Origin: Physcomitrium patens
Lineage: Eukaryota > Streptophyta > Bryopsida > Funariales > Funariaceae
Direction of reading: 5' to 3'
Assembly (NCBI RefSeq): GCF_000002425.4
Contig: NC_037260.1
Span: 15,421,372 to 15,485,371 of the forward strand
Length of the DNA: 64,000 nt
The position numbers and the translations under genes were made by a program. Numbering within the stretch: the first letter of the stretch is position 1; every line of letters begins with the position of its first letter. Shown piece by piece: positions 27,484 to 40,300 of the stretch. The notes below the pieces were generated by a model, which was not told the DNA's origin, searched no databases, and worked only from the letters and a program-made list of their open reading frames with translations.

Positions 27484-27744
27484 AACTTAGGCTACAAGCG
27501 TGTTTCAAATTGCTATACACACATCTAAAGCTTGTGATTGGTTGTTCTAAATCTTACTTTCTTGTCTTGGTGTGGATCCTAATTCCCCCCCTCTTTCTCT
27601 TCCTAGTCCTACTATAGAGACAAAAAAGAAGGAAAAGAGGTCCAAAATCCATGCTATGAAAAAAAAAAAAAAAAAAAAAAAAAAGGAAATTGGTACTAAT
27701 TCTAAGACATGAAAGAGAGGGCCTAGATAACCCAAATAGTATCA

Positions 27745-28269
27745 TGAACATACATATTTATCTAGATAAGAAGTGCTAGGTAGCAGATAAATGTAGGTAG
27801 ATTTGATATTATCTTGTGGAAAAGCTTCTTAGAAGCTTTATAGACCTGTGTTTGATTTTATACATATTTATAATTAATTAGTAGGTTAGAAACTTAGTCA
27901 ACAAGTTACTCATGTGTTGCATATATAAAAAGTTTGTGACACAAGTTAACAATGTGGCACAATTAAAAGAAATTTGCTTCAAAAGTTAAGACATATGTCT
28001 TGCAAATTGAAAATGTGTTGGAGGTCCCATAGGATGTTACTACATAGCTCTTAGTAGATAGTATATATGGAAGCAAGAATGAAGCATTTTTCACTCTTGT
28101 TAATGCCTTTTTAGTCCTTAGACTTGTTTCAAGCCTTTTTAGTCTTCAAATCTTTGACAATAGTCATTCCAATTTCAATACTATACTAGTTTTGAATGAA
28201 TATCTATTCTTTTTGAGTTATATAAGAGTGTATTGAGATTTTGGTTCTTTAAGATTCATATCCTTGACA
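27745..28269 (+). repeat. 5' LTR of copy B
   Basis: A 525-bp LTR with TATATATGG at 28062-28070 and a presumed RNA start 31 nt later at 28093 (ACTCTTGTTAA). It matches the right LTR 35879-36377 along its length, including the CATACATATTTATCTAGATA block near the start. A degenerate self-priming site follows at 28272-28282. Confidence 0.8.
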
Positions 28270-28271
28270 AT

Positions 28272-28282
28272 TTGATAAGAGT
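28272..28282 (+). other. Degenerate self-priming primer-binding site of copy B
   Basis: TTGATAAGAGT lies 2 nt after the 5' LTR. The reverse complement of the presumed RNA start in the same LTR (28093-28103) is TTAACAAGAGT, and that of the related LTR at 56419-56951 is TTGACAAGAGT. Differences are limited to transitions expected from decay. The position relative to the LTR end is the same as in copy C. Confidence 0.55.
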
Positions 28283-29123
28283 GTTAATTCATTATTCTTG
28301 TCATGTTTTTAAAAGTAAATAAATTACTCTACTTCTATTATTGTATTTTAAAGGTTATGGACTATCTATCTTCAATTTAATATTTTAATTAATCATGATT
28401 TTTTTTCTTAAAGAGAGTGAACTACTTCTCTTTGTGGAAATTTTCATTTGATATTAGACGTTGCAGATTATTCTCTTCTAATTTAATTTGTAAATTTCTT
28501 TGAGTTATTTATAGAAGAAAAAATTATGGATGCTACTCTCAACAAAAGTGAGAATAGATTTGTAACTATTATAGATCTTCATGAACTTATCAACATTCTT
28601 AAAGTAGAAATCTCACATATCTCTAATGTCTACTATGGAAGTAGTATTCTAATACTTATAGAAGAAGTCAACAATAAAGTTTAAAGTATATGCTAAGAAA
28701 TTATGTAATTGAAAGAAGCAAATGGATTAAGTTTATACCTAAATCTAAGAAGACTTGCTACTATAAGTATGATGGAGGCAAAGATGAATATGCAGGAGAA
28801 GTTTGATGGAACAAGATCAAAGTTTTGAAGATTTCTAGAATAAGTAAAGTTTTATCTAAGGTTGTATCTTTCTCAATATCTTGATGGATTTACTCAAGTT
28901 GGATTTATAAATGCACTTCTCTCTGAAAATGCTCTTGATTTGCACCTTTGATGAAAAAAGATTTATAATTATTCTATGATTTAAATTCATTCTTGGAAGT
29001 CTTCACACTTACATTTAGAAAAAATAATCGAAAAAAAATAACAGAGATCAAACTTGTATTTTTACAATAAAGATCACGTTTAACCATCATATATGTTGCT
29101 GAATTCTAAAATCTTGCTTACGA

Positions 29124-30822
29124 TATCGTAATACATGAAGTCTTGCTTGAGAATGCTACAGGCACTTGATTGTGGAAGGTAGAATGGAAATTGCAACAAC
29201 AAAATCTTAACTCTAATAGAATACTAACTAAACTGTAATTAGACCATAATAATGTTAAGCAAGCTTTAATCAAATTCAAAGAAACCTCAAAGAAATTTCA
29301 AAGAAATAATAAAAAATCTTAAAAAATTATTAGAATCATCACAAATATATCTCAAATACATCTCAATTCAATCTTAATTTAATCCTAGTTAAAATCCTAT
29401 TAGACTTCATTCAAACTTTAGGCCAAAACTAATTAAATCTTAAACCCTAAACAAATCCTAATAAAATCCTAAATCCTAAATCAAACCCTAAATCCTAAAT
29501 CCAAAACTAAATCCTAACCAAATCCTAAACCAAATTCTATCCAAACCCTAAACCAAACCCTAACCAAACCCTAAACAAATCTTAAACTAAATCCCAATCA
29601 AATTCTAAATCCTAAATCAAACCCTAATCAAATCCTAAATCCTAAATAAAACCCTAATCAAACTCTAAATCCTAAACCAAATCTTAACAAAATCCTAAAC
29701 AAACCTTAAACCTAATCCCAACCAAATCCTAAATCAAATCCTAAACCCTAAACCAAACCCTAACCAAATCCTAAACAAATCCTAGTAGTTTTTATAACTG
29801 AATTAAACCTCAATAACTAATGAATAAATCATCGATCTTAACTCAAATTTTGCACAATTCTTAAAAAATAAGTTGAAAACAAGCACAAAAAGTTTTAAAA
29901 GGATCGAAATTATCAAATAGACGATAACCTCAAAAATGTGCTTGGGTATTGGCCGGCCTCCTTCTCCAACCTTGATGCTAATCTTCCAGAGCCAATATCT
30001 TTTCTTTTCACCATTCGATTGATCTCAAAATTCTCATATACATAGAAAAATAAGTCTATTATCCTCTAATACAAATTTCACTCTAATCCAACTAGTAAAT
30101 TGCAAGAAATCTTAAAAACCCTCATTGGACCTAAAATTCTACTTTTTGAGACCTTGACTCTTTTAAACCTCAATAACCCTCAATTCAACCGTTAGATTGA
30201 GCTCAAATTTATAGTACATATTAAAAAAAACTATAACCATGGACCTAAAAAATTTCACCCATAGATCTATTACAAAACTCTTCAAATCATCCAAAACGTA
30301 AACCCTATTTTATTTCATAAAACCCAAGTCATCCAAAACAAACCTTCACTTTGCGAAGCTCTTACAAAGTCATTACAACTCCAAATCACCCAAAACCAAT
30401 GCTCATAGAAACCTTATTCAATTTGCTATCAAACCCTTTTCTCCAATTTGCAAAAGAGTCCCGAAGTCGTTGTCGAGACTTGGTTTTGTGACTCAGGATC
30501 TGATTTCGGCCCTGGTTTGTAACCGGCCCTCTCTGGGTACCAATATCTAATTTTTCTAGGTAATTTTTACTAGAATTTACTCTTAACTTCTTCCTAAAGA
30601 TTTTTATATCATTTATTTTTTCAATCTACCTTATTTTGCCTTATTTTTGGCCCTACAAAGTAAGTAGAAGCTATTTTTTCTAAAAGAGCAGCATTACTAC
30701 TAAAAGTTTTACTACCTTCTTATCTTTTATCCATATTTTTTTAATTTTTCTTTTAACTTGGATTTTCTATAATAAGATCTATATTATCATCTTTCACCAT
30801 ATAGTCGTGTTATAACACGACA
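29124..30822. repeat. 1.7-kb TG...CA-like insertion inside gag of copy B
   Basis: The right end carries the perfect palindrome GTCGTGTTATAACACGAC (30804-30821) followed by A. The left end (from TATCGTAATAC at 29124) corresponds to the TGTCGTATTAC start of the 60577-61789 unit in copy C. The gag of copy B is interrupted here. The insert includes an interstitial telomere-like block (about 29390-29790). No coding capacity is seen. It may be a solo LTR or a large non-autonomous unit, and no clear target duplication is visible. Confidence 0.55.
29390..29790. repeat. Degenerate telomere-like AAACCCTA tract
   Basis: About 400 bp made largely of CCCTAAA/ATCCTAAA variants (complement of the plant telomere repeat TTTAGGG), many with C to T changes. 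It lies within the TG...CA insertion. The equivalent unit in copy C has only scattered CCCTAA words (about 61040-61210), so the tract is an expansion particular to this copy. Confidence 0.75.
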
Positions 30823-33308
30823 GTAATATGGATTGAAATAAAAAAGTTTTTATTAATCAGTTTTAATATGAATTAAAAGATAATATCAAAGATTTATTGT
30901 TGACAATGCCAAGAGCAAATGCATTGGAGAAATTTAATACTCAAGTTATTACATGCAACAATTGACTCTTTGAAAGATACGAAGAATAAAGATTTGGTTG
31001 AAGAAGTATATGTCAAGTCATGGCAAAAACTTCTAAGTTTGTAGGAGTTCATTCATCAAAATTAGAATCTATGCTAATTAACATGATATGTTTCAAATCT
31101 CTTATTGAGCAAGAAAAGACTCAATGTTGTCAAGAAATATTGTACCTATATTATGGAGAATCTAAACACACTAATCAATATTATCTAAAGAAGCAATACA
31201 ACAACAAAATGAAGAGCATGTTTGCCAAAGAAGACAATATATTAAAAAGTCAATTTTTCTAACTATAATAAAGATCATGTGACTAAAATCTTATGCGACA
31301 CCTAACAAAGGTTCTATCTTCTCTTCAAATCTTTCACCTTGTTTTATAATAGAAATTTATGTATGAGCAAAAAATCACAAAGTCTTAGCCTTATTAGATT
31401 CAAGAATCTCAGCTTATTTTATAGATGAAGACTTTGTCAAAAAAGAAGAAATATCTTTAGTTAAAAAAACCAAACTTTTATATGTAGAAGTAATAGATGG
31501 TCATTTGTTATCTTCTAAAGATGTTACCTATGAAACTATTTTTTTAGATTTAATAACTAATAATAAAAATAGCTTAATAATATTTAATATAATTAAATTT
31601 TCTTCTAATCCAATTATTTTAGGATTATTATGGTTAAAAAAATATAATCCTAAAGTAGAATAGATTTTATATGATCTTGATTATTTTTGTAGTTTAGTCC
31701 ATATTTTTGCTAATCAAATAAAAATCCATAAGTCTAATAGATTCAAACCTCTATTGATAGGTGCAAGATCTTTCATGCGTGTAGCAAAAGAAGGGTCAAT
31801 TTTTACTATATGCCATACTTATTATTGATAGAGAAAAGATTTCAAGTCGCTTCCTAAGCCAATACCAAAATTATTAAGGTATTTTTTTTAAAAAAAAATG
31901 TAGATATTCTTCCAAATCATTGTTCCATCAATCTTTAAGAAAGAACTCAAGCACCATTTAGACCAATCTATAGCCTATTACAAAACGAGTTGGATGCACT
32001 TAAAGAATATATTGACAAGAACTTTCCTAAGAACTTCATACGCTACTCTAAATCTCCAATAAAGGCTTCTATCTTATTTATGAAGGAAAAAAATACATCT
32101 CTACAAATGTGTGTGGATTTTCAAGGATTGAACAAGATTACCATAAAAAATAGGTATCTTTTATCTTTTATTTTAAAACTTTTTGATCAACTCAATCAAG
32201 CAAAGATTTATATGAAAATACATCTACAAGGAACATGTAACTTAATATGTATTAAAGAAGGAGATGAATAAAAAACTGTATTTTAAATAAGGTATGGATA
32301 TTTCAAATATAATGTCATGTTTTTTAGACTTATAAATGCATCAATTGCTTTTTAACATCTAATGAATGATGTCATCTATAATTTTCTTTATGACTTTATT
32401 ATTTGTTACTTAAACAACATCTTAATCTATTCTAAGAATATAAAAGAGCATAAACTTTATGTTTATTGTATATTACAAAAACTAAGATATACAAGATTAT
32501 ATGCTAAGATAAAAAATTGTGTATTTCACACTATTCAAGTTGAATTCTTAAGATATATCATTTCCAACAAAGGATTAATGATGGATCCAAAGAAGATTCA
32601 AACTATTATGGATTAGAAGATTCCAAAAATAATCAAAGATGTGTAATATTTTTTAAGATTTGCTAATTACTACTAGATCTTTATTAAGATTTTTTTTTCA
32701 AATTGTGGCTCTTTTTATACATATGACATGTAAAGACAAACTTAATTAGAGCAAAGAAGCTAAAACATCTTTTGAAGCCTTGAAAATATTATTTATTTTT
32801 ACACTAATCTTTTTAAGATATTCTTTATACAAATAGACGTATTAGACTTTACTATGAATATGGTGTTATTACAAATGAGAGTAGATCATAAGCTCTATTT
32901 AATAGCTCTTTATTCCAAAATAATTTTAATAACCAAGTTTAATTATGAGATCCACAACAAAGAGCTTATTGTAATCATGGATTTATTTCAAGAATGGTGT
33001 CATTATCTAAAAGTTGCTTCTAATCTAGTCATAATATATACAAATTATAAATACTTTAAATATTTCATGTTGGTATGTATTTTGAATCATCACCAAACTT
33101 GTTGTAACATATCTTTATGAAGATTTGATTTCAAGATTACTTATCAATTCAAAATAATAAAGTTTGTCAAACGTTCTATTTAGATATTCTTATCTTGTAT
33201 AAAAAAAAAGAAGAAAATATAACTTTTGATTAATAAAAATAAATAAATAAATAAAGCCAAAAAAATTTCATCTTTAAACAATGAAAAAAATTCTCATGGA
33301 CATAGACA

Positions 33309-33850
33309 TGTAAGCCAATAATTACCTGTATAAATAAGTAGAAGTAAATAGAAGTAGATAAAATTAAGTTAATTCTATAATATCTTCTATAGAAGCTTTC
33401 TAGAAGCTTCATAGATATTTCTTTGACTTTATAGGTGTCTATAATTGATTTTTTGGGTTAGAAAAGTGGTCAACAAGTTGGCCATGTGCCACACATGTTG
33501 TTAGCTTAAAGACCAAGCTAATTATGTGGCCCTCATATAGAAAAACTTGCCTTGTAAGTTAAGGCATGTGTCCTACAAAGTCAACACATATTGAAATTCC
33601 TATAGAACATTGCCACATAGCCCTTAGTTAGATAGTATATATAGAGACAAGAATGAAGCCCTCTTCACTCTTGTCAACTCCTTTTTTGCTTCTAGTTTAG
33701 TTTCAAGAGTTTCAAGTTTCCTTGTCTTTTGACAATAAGCCATTCCAATTTCTTTTTAATATACGTACTTCCTTATTTTTATTTTGTTATTCTTTCTTTG
33801 ACACGAATTTCATTGGTTTATACATCATCTTTTAGTTCATGTCCTTGACA
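33309..33850 (+). mobile_element. Solo LTR nested in copy B
   Basis: A 542-bp LTR from TGTAAGCC to CCTTGACA, with TATATATAG near 33638 followed by a CACTCTTGTCAA start about 30 nt later. It matches the solo LTR in copy C (56419-56951, minus) closely and the LTRs of copy B more distantly. RNase H sequence of copy B ends before it and integrase sequence resumes after it. No internal region accompanies it, so it is a solo LTR. No perfect target duplication was seen. Confidence 0.75.
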
Positions 33851-35878
33851 TCAACATTGATTATTGATTCAACCTTTTTCAAGCAAGTTTAATTGAATAT
33901 GTCCTTTTATTTTCTTGTTTATGTTATCAAAAATAATTCTTTTAATTTTCATGAGACTTTTAAGTTTGAATTCAAGAATAATATATTCTATTTCAAGGAA
34001 CAATTATATATTTTGTAAGCCAAAGAGTGATTATATGTTCTTCAAGCTTGTCTTAATTTTTCAACAATTAGATATTTTGGATACAACAAGACTTTGGAGC
34101 TAATATCTAAAGATTTTTTATTCCTTCAAATGTGGAAGACAGTAAAAGATTTTATATGATCATGTAATATTTTTTCAAAATCAAAAACATCTTGTTATCA
34201 ATTTTATGGACTTCTTCAATCATTATATATTTTGGAATTACTCTGGTCTTTTATTTTTATGGATTTTATTACAAATATTTTAATCTCAAGTTCATATGAT
34301 TCTATATTCATACTAGTAGATAATTTTATTATGATAATATATTTTTTTTATCATATATAAAATCTATCATTGGTGAAAAAATAATTAAAATTTTTCTTAA
34401 TAATATTTATTACTATTATAGATTATCCAAAGATACTATATTGGATAAGAAGACTTAATTTATATTAAAATTTTAAAAAATCTTTTTTAAGATTCTAAAA
34501 ATAGATATAAAGCTATCTTTGGCTATTTATTTCTAAATTAATGGATAAAAAAAGCATATATATTAAGTTTTAGAGTAATATTTAAGATGTACCATCAACT
34601 GCCAATAAGATGATTAGATAAATTTTTTTTATTGATAAAATTTGCTAATAATAATATAATATATTCTTCTATGCAATAAATAACTTCTTTTATTATATAT
34701 GATTATCATCCATGACTTGATGCTTTTGACTTCTCAAAAATTTATTATACTCTAGCAAAAGATTTGATAAATTATTTATTTGAGCTACATACAATAATAA
34801 AGGAATTACTAAAAAAAAGCTCAAAAATAACAAAAGACCAATGCGGATGCCTATTGCAAAGAGCAACCTTAATTCTATGTTGGTGACAAGATATAATTAC
34901 TTCATTATAATATCAAGACTAGTGATTCTTGTCATAAGTTGGATTATCATAAGTTTAGATCATTTCTTATTTGTAAATAAATCAATTTAGTTGCTTATTA
35001 GTTACATCTATTAAAATCTATGAAGCTCCATTTTATATTCCACATGTCTCATTTTAAGCCATATAAGACAATGAGTATTTTGGAAAGAAGATAAATGCCA
35101 CTTCTTTTTATAGGAGTAAATAATAATCAAGAATTCAAGATGGAAAAAGTCTTAAATTCAAGATGGAGCCGAAATAGGTTGAAATAACTTATTCATTGGC
35201 ATGTATATGATGTTAGTAAATGCATATGGAAGCCAAATAAGAAACTTAAAAATGTAGCAAAGAAGGTTGATACTTTTCATCAATGGTATCAATCAAAACC
35301 AAAATAAAGAATAATAAATCTTAGCTTTAAAAAAATATAGTTCAAAAAAAATTATATTTTATCTTTTATTTATATTTATAGCTTATATGTATTTATAGTA
35401 CTAAGAAGATAGAGAACCAACAATGAATAGATTCAATTCAAGAGCTATCATTTGTTGACTTATCAAACAAGACATAACAATTGTTACAACCTTCAAGACA
35501 ATGTAATCAAGATAAAGACCGTCAAGAATAACAAGTTGTTTTTTGAATAGATGACAAGATACAAGTCATTTGGTATCATGACCTTGAAAGAGATTCTCAA
35601 TGTTTGGTAATTTTATTAGAGGTAAAAATAAATTCTAATGGACTTATAAATATTTTGTTTAAAAATTTTTATAAAGGCCTTAACAACAATCAAATAATAA
35701 GGTAGTCTTTTCACCTTAGAATGGGATATTATTGATAGCAAAGAGGACCTATCAACCACCTTTGAAGAGAACAAAGATCAAACTATATAGCAAATACAAT
35801 TTGTAGCATCCTAAACTTCTTCAACATTTGATGATCCCTCCTCATAGAACTTGTCTCTAGAAGGAGAGGTAATATTAC

Positions 35879-36377
35879 TGACATACATATTTATCTAGAT
35901 AAAAAATATTGGATAGAAGATAAATGCAAATAGATTTAATATTATATTATGGCAAAGCTTCTTAGAATTTTTATAAATATGTACTTGAATCCATACATTT
36001 GTATAATTGATTTGTGTGTAAGAAACTTAGTTAAGAAGTTAGCCATGTATCACATATAGATAGCTTATAATACAAGCTAATAGTGTCGTAAGCATATAGG
36101 AAACTTGCCTTGAAAGTTAAAACACATGCCTTGCAAATTGAAAACATGTTGGAGGTCCTATAGGATGTTGCCACATAGCTCTTAATAGGTAGTATATATG
36201 AAAGCAAGATTGAAGCCTTCTTTACTCTTATCAATGTTTTTTTAATCCTTAGTCTTGCTTCAAGACTTTCTAGTCTTCTTGTCTTTGATAATAGCCATTT
36301 CAATTTCAATTCTATATTAGTTTTTAGTGAATATCTATTTTTTTTGAATTTTTGATTCAAGATTCATGTCTTTAACA
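35879..36377 (+). repeat. 3' LTR of copy B
   Basis: About 499 bp, colinear with 27745-28269 but visibly diverged and slightly shorter, which supports an old insertion. It starts TGACATACATATTT directly after the purine-rich tract and ends TTTAACA. Confidence 0.8.
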
Positions 36378-36453
36378 AACAAAGGCTTAAGATGTGTGTT
36401 TTGATATATAGGTGAGCATATAGCAATTTGAGATGTATTTGTTGCCTAAGTCT

Positions 36454-36679
36454 TAATTTTTTATCTATATAAGAAAATAAATAATTTAACTAAAACAATT
36501 GTTGAGGTGATTTTTGATACATTAACATCAAATTAGGTATAATTCACAACTTTATTATGTATAGTTAAATTAATTTATATTAAAACAATTCAAAGTATTT
36601 ATTGACTTAATAGTTTTTATTTTTTATTTTAATTAATACGTTTTTTTATACCTATAATTAAACAATCTAGTTTCTTTAT

Positions 36680-36718
<39 letters not shown>

Positions 36719-37344
36719 TTATTTATTTATTTATTTTCTTTTTTCTTTTAGATCTTTGTAATATACATATATAATACAATATATAATGCAATAACTTGCA
36801 TAATTTTATCTATTATATTCTTTTTATTTAACACATCTTCCATGTATATTGTGTATGAATTTGGATTTATCTAACAACATTTTCTAAAAAATAAATTCAT
36901 GTAAAAATGATAGTAAATTAAATCAATAAACTTGATTTATTTGTATTCATTCATTAATTTAAATTGTTGAGAAGATTTAAATTATTGTTAACACTTCATT
37001 CACAACCAAAAAAATATTTTACAACTTTTAAAGATTGCACTACTTTTTGGTTACTTTTTTATAATACATTTTCATCACAAAAACATCTTATCATGTACAA
37101 TTATCAATGATTTAAGGTTATTGCAATGGTTACACAATCATTTATACATTCCTCCCTTAAAATCTTTGTTACGACACTAACATACAGGTTATACTAGTGA
37201 TTCATTTTAATGTAAAGTCCTCAACATTTATTTTAGAGACTACACACTGCCTCTGGAATGATCAGTCTTTATTCAAAAAACATATGTAGCTATTTACAAA
37301 ACTATTTGTTGATGATTATAAAGGGACACCAACAAATGAAAGCC
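36454..37344. other. AT-rich spacer and NOT3 3' flank
   Basis: A TA microsatellite occupies about 36683-36714, followed by TTTA repeats. From about 37130 the sequence probably becomes the 3' UTR of the NOT3 gene, which is transcribed from the right. No other gene is seen. Confidence 0.5.
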
Positions 37345-40300
37345 TCAGACAATAAGCTCATCCTCAAGATAACAATACTCAAACGTAAACTCCGTCTTGA
37401 TTCGTTGACACCTGCACAGCAGACTGGATCATCACGACATCCTTAAGGAGTAATGCCTGACATATACGGATTCTCTACCAGACTGACATCGTATCACTAA
37501 AACTGAACAAAATTTACTGAAGAAAGCGAAGTCCGAGGAAAAACAACCATACCAGCCTTGTTGGTAATCATTGTGGACGACGTGAAAGTCGAAATACACG
37601 TAGGTACCAGTTTCATATTCATCCGTAGTGATCTTGGGCTCTTCATGACGTTGAAACCATGTGTTGTATTTTTTGTGATACCGCCATGATTGCTTTTTCA
37701 ACTCCCGAGCTGCTAAGTACTGCTGATATGTTCCCTGTAGTCAAACCCCAGAGAATCAATGCGAACAGCAAGTTTGAGTAGTATATTAGCAGTAGGATTG
37801 CCACTAATAGTGTATGTACTCATGCATCCTCAAAAAGAGAGATTCTCAGCACATACAATGGTTTTCTCAACTTCTGCATCATTCGAGTATGTTACATTCA
37901 ATTTAAGGTGAACAAAAATACTGGCCAAGTAACTTGGCAAAATGATGCCCAAATGTGCCTGCAAAGAAACATGATATGCAACATACCTGCTGATAATAAA
38001 AGGCATAGAAGAGCACATCCTTGTCTAAACGTTCCCAAAGGGCTGGATTATCGATAACTGGGGCTTGCATTTGCGGATAGGAAGCAGGAGTGATAGTTGG
38101 ATACCTCTGCAAAAATGACATCAGATTAACATTCGGAATCCCCAAATTATGGAGGCACAAGGATTGTGGGTTTATGGGCTTTGCCACATTTCTGAGACAA
38201 CCAACCATGAACATATACAAATGAACCAAAAAAATTAAAATTAAATGATAATAAATATGGACTCGCATCCACTTGACCCTACAGTCATCCTCCCAGAAAC
38301 TTAAAAACCTTCCAGGAAGGGACCGGGAATTTGGAATGGGCCCAGCAATAGTGACCCAGGGAAGAAGCAGATGCCTCTATAATGCCATAGAAAGGACTGC
38401 ATAACTACAAAAGCACATGAGACTGAATTAAAAACTCATCCATTGGGTAGAAAATCTAAGTCATAACAAGCCTTATCCAGTTGAAAGTTATGATTACAGG
38501 AGTATAGCTCTTGGGCCTTTCTGAATCCTTTGGCAAAGGTAGGTTCCTGTATGCATGTTCCAAAGCCTCGTGTTGTGCTACAAAATGTTCGCGGCCCAAA
38601 GCTGGTGTTAAATTGTCACCGATGGCGCCAAGGTCGGTCACATTCCGCCGTCCAATGACACCTGGATTCATAGAGGATTGTGGATGGTGGCTCTGCTGCC
38701 CTGATGCAAGATCAGCATCTCGAGATTGCTGACTGTAGTCCGCAAGTGTGCCCGGTGTCCCGACCTGCAGGGTAGATTTGTCATACCAACTGTCACCTTC
38801 TTTGGGTCCCTGCAACACACAACAGAGGTTTTTCGTTTCTTTGTAGACTCAAATTAATTTTTATCTTCTTGGAAGTCTCTTCCCTTATCACCATATAAAA
38901 ACTAACTTCCATTCATGATATATCTCATCAAGATACTTTATTCCGAATACCCTAAAAGTTCGAATCTTCAAAATTGTGCTTACTGGCATAGGAACATCAG
39001 GAAATTCATTATTTGCTTAAAGTAAGACCCACATCACAAGTTCATTTTTATTACATTTTGGTTTTTCACTTCAGCTTGATCATGTGAGGTTCTTCGTTGA
39101 CAGTTCAAGACTCAATTATTTCGTCAAAGGAGAATACTAACTGATCCCTAAGGCTTGATTTGAGTTCATTGAGGCTTCTCTATCATAAAACTCCTTCATC
39201 TAGTCCAATTTCATCTGCAAAATCAACGAGGACACCACTAGCATTCGCACCAGTAGGAACCCAAGCGGTAGATGGAAGAAACTGTAGGTAGCAGAAGCCA
39301 CCTTCTTTGTTAAGAGCTATTAATACAGAATTATTCCCAGATGAAGGCCACCAAACTGAAATTCCTAGAACACTTTTTTGTTTCTTAGTAGTGCCACATT
39401 GTTCCTCACTGACCATAGTTATTCTTCAGTGCCTCATATTGTAATCAGCCTTAATGCTTCACATCACTCCTCATTCCATATAGGGTAGTCATTGCTTCGA
39501 AAGAATGAGCATCAAATGAGAATCACGCACAATTGGCAAAAAATTGAACATCACTGTTTTGTTTTCGAGGCGCCACGAAAACATTACAACGACTGTACAC
39601 CTGAAGGACAGACAATCCAGCATGACAACCGAATAGGGAAGGGGCATTACAGAAACATCGAAGGTATCCGAATTTTTCAGGTCATCGTCACTCAATGTCA
39701 TGCCACTTCTGAAGGCTGATCCCAAAGATGAAACATCAGCAGCAGAATCTTCTGACGATTTAAGCAGCTGCGAGGGCATTTGTTGCTGTGCTGACTCCAC
39801 TCTTCTACCGCTTGTATCTATTGAACAAAGAAACAACGCTCTTATCATCTCAAGTTCAGGCAGCATTCATATACGAAGTCGCATGCTCGAATTCAAAAGA
39901 TTTAAATAAACACAAGCCAAGCATTCGGAAAATTCAACTCGGATACATGCACATATCACATCACTAGCAAAACTTGATTAGCAGTAAACATAATAAAGTC
40001 TGTTGAGAAACAAAAGCACACATCTCATTCCTGTACTTATGCAAGTAAAAACTTCCAAACTGATAAGAGAGCGATAGTGCAAACCATGTTCAGATGGAGA
40101 GGTAGCCGAGGATAAGGACACTTGTGTTAACTGTTGTGGAGAAGATATAGATAACCCCTGCGACAAATGTGTTGGTACGGGTGTGGAAGAAGGAGAAGGT
40201 GACTGTGGGCTTGTAACCAAACCAAGAGATGATTGCCTCTGAGTAGTTGCGTTTTGAGATGCTCCCAGCATCGAATTTTGCTGGTACAGAATTATATTCT

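Larger units (their letters stand above)
27745..36377 (+). mobile_element. Ty3/Gypsy chromovirus copy B, LTR to LTR, old and broken
   Basis: LTRs at 27745-28269 and 35879-36377 start with TG and end with CA. The internal region follows gag (from about 28520), protease (about 31330-31650), RT (about 31990-32620), RNase H (about 32850-33120) and integrase (about 33900-35560), all in the plus direction. A purine-rich tract precedes the right LTR (about 35858-35871). The copy contains a 1.7-kb TG...CA repeat in gag (29124-30822) and a further LTR at 33309-33850. It is strongly AT-shifted relative to copy C and broken many times, so it is a fossil clearly older than C. A chromodomain was not resolved in this copy; the chromovirus label is by relation to copy C. 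Confidence 0.85.
27484..36453. mobile_element. MITE-like inverted-repeat element split by chromovirus copy B
   Basis: Seen: the left end around 27487-27530 (ACTTAGGC, then TCAAATTGCTATA) pairs as an inverted repeat with 36378-36453, whose reverse complement also reads ACTTAGGC then TCAAATTGCTATA. The two arms are separated exactly by the LTR-to-LTR element 27745-36377. Without that insertion the MITE would be about 340 bp. Its ends also resemble those of the MITE at 47154-47605. An A-run (about 27658-27683) lies in the left arm. The superfamily is not assigned, as no clear target duplication was found. Confidence 0.65.

Noticed and set aside
27658-27683. A run as the tail of a LINE or SINE
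   Set aside because: No retroposon body or target duplication is attached. It lies within the left arm of the split MITE.
31990-33120. Three plus ORFs as separate genes
   Set aside because: They are remnants of RT and RNase H of copy B and line up with copy C.
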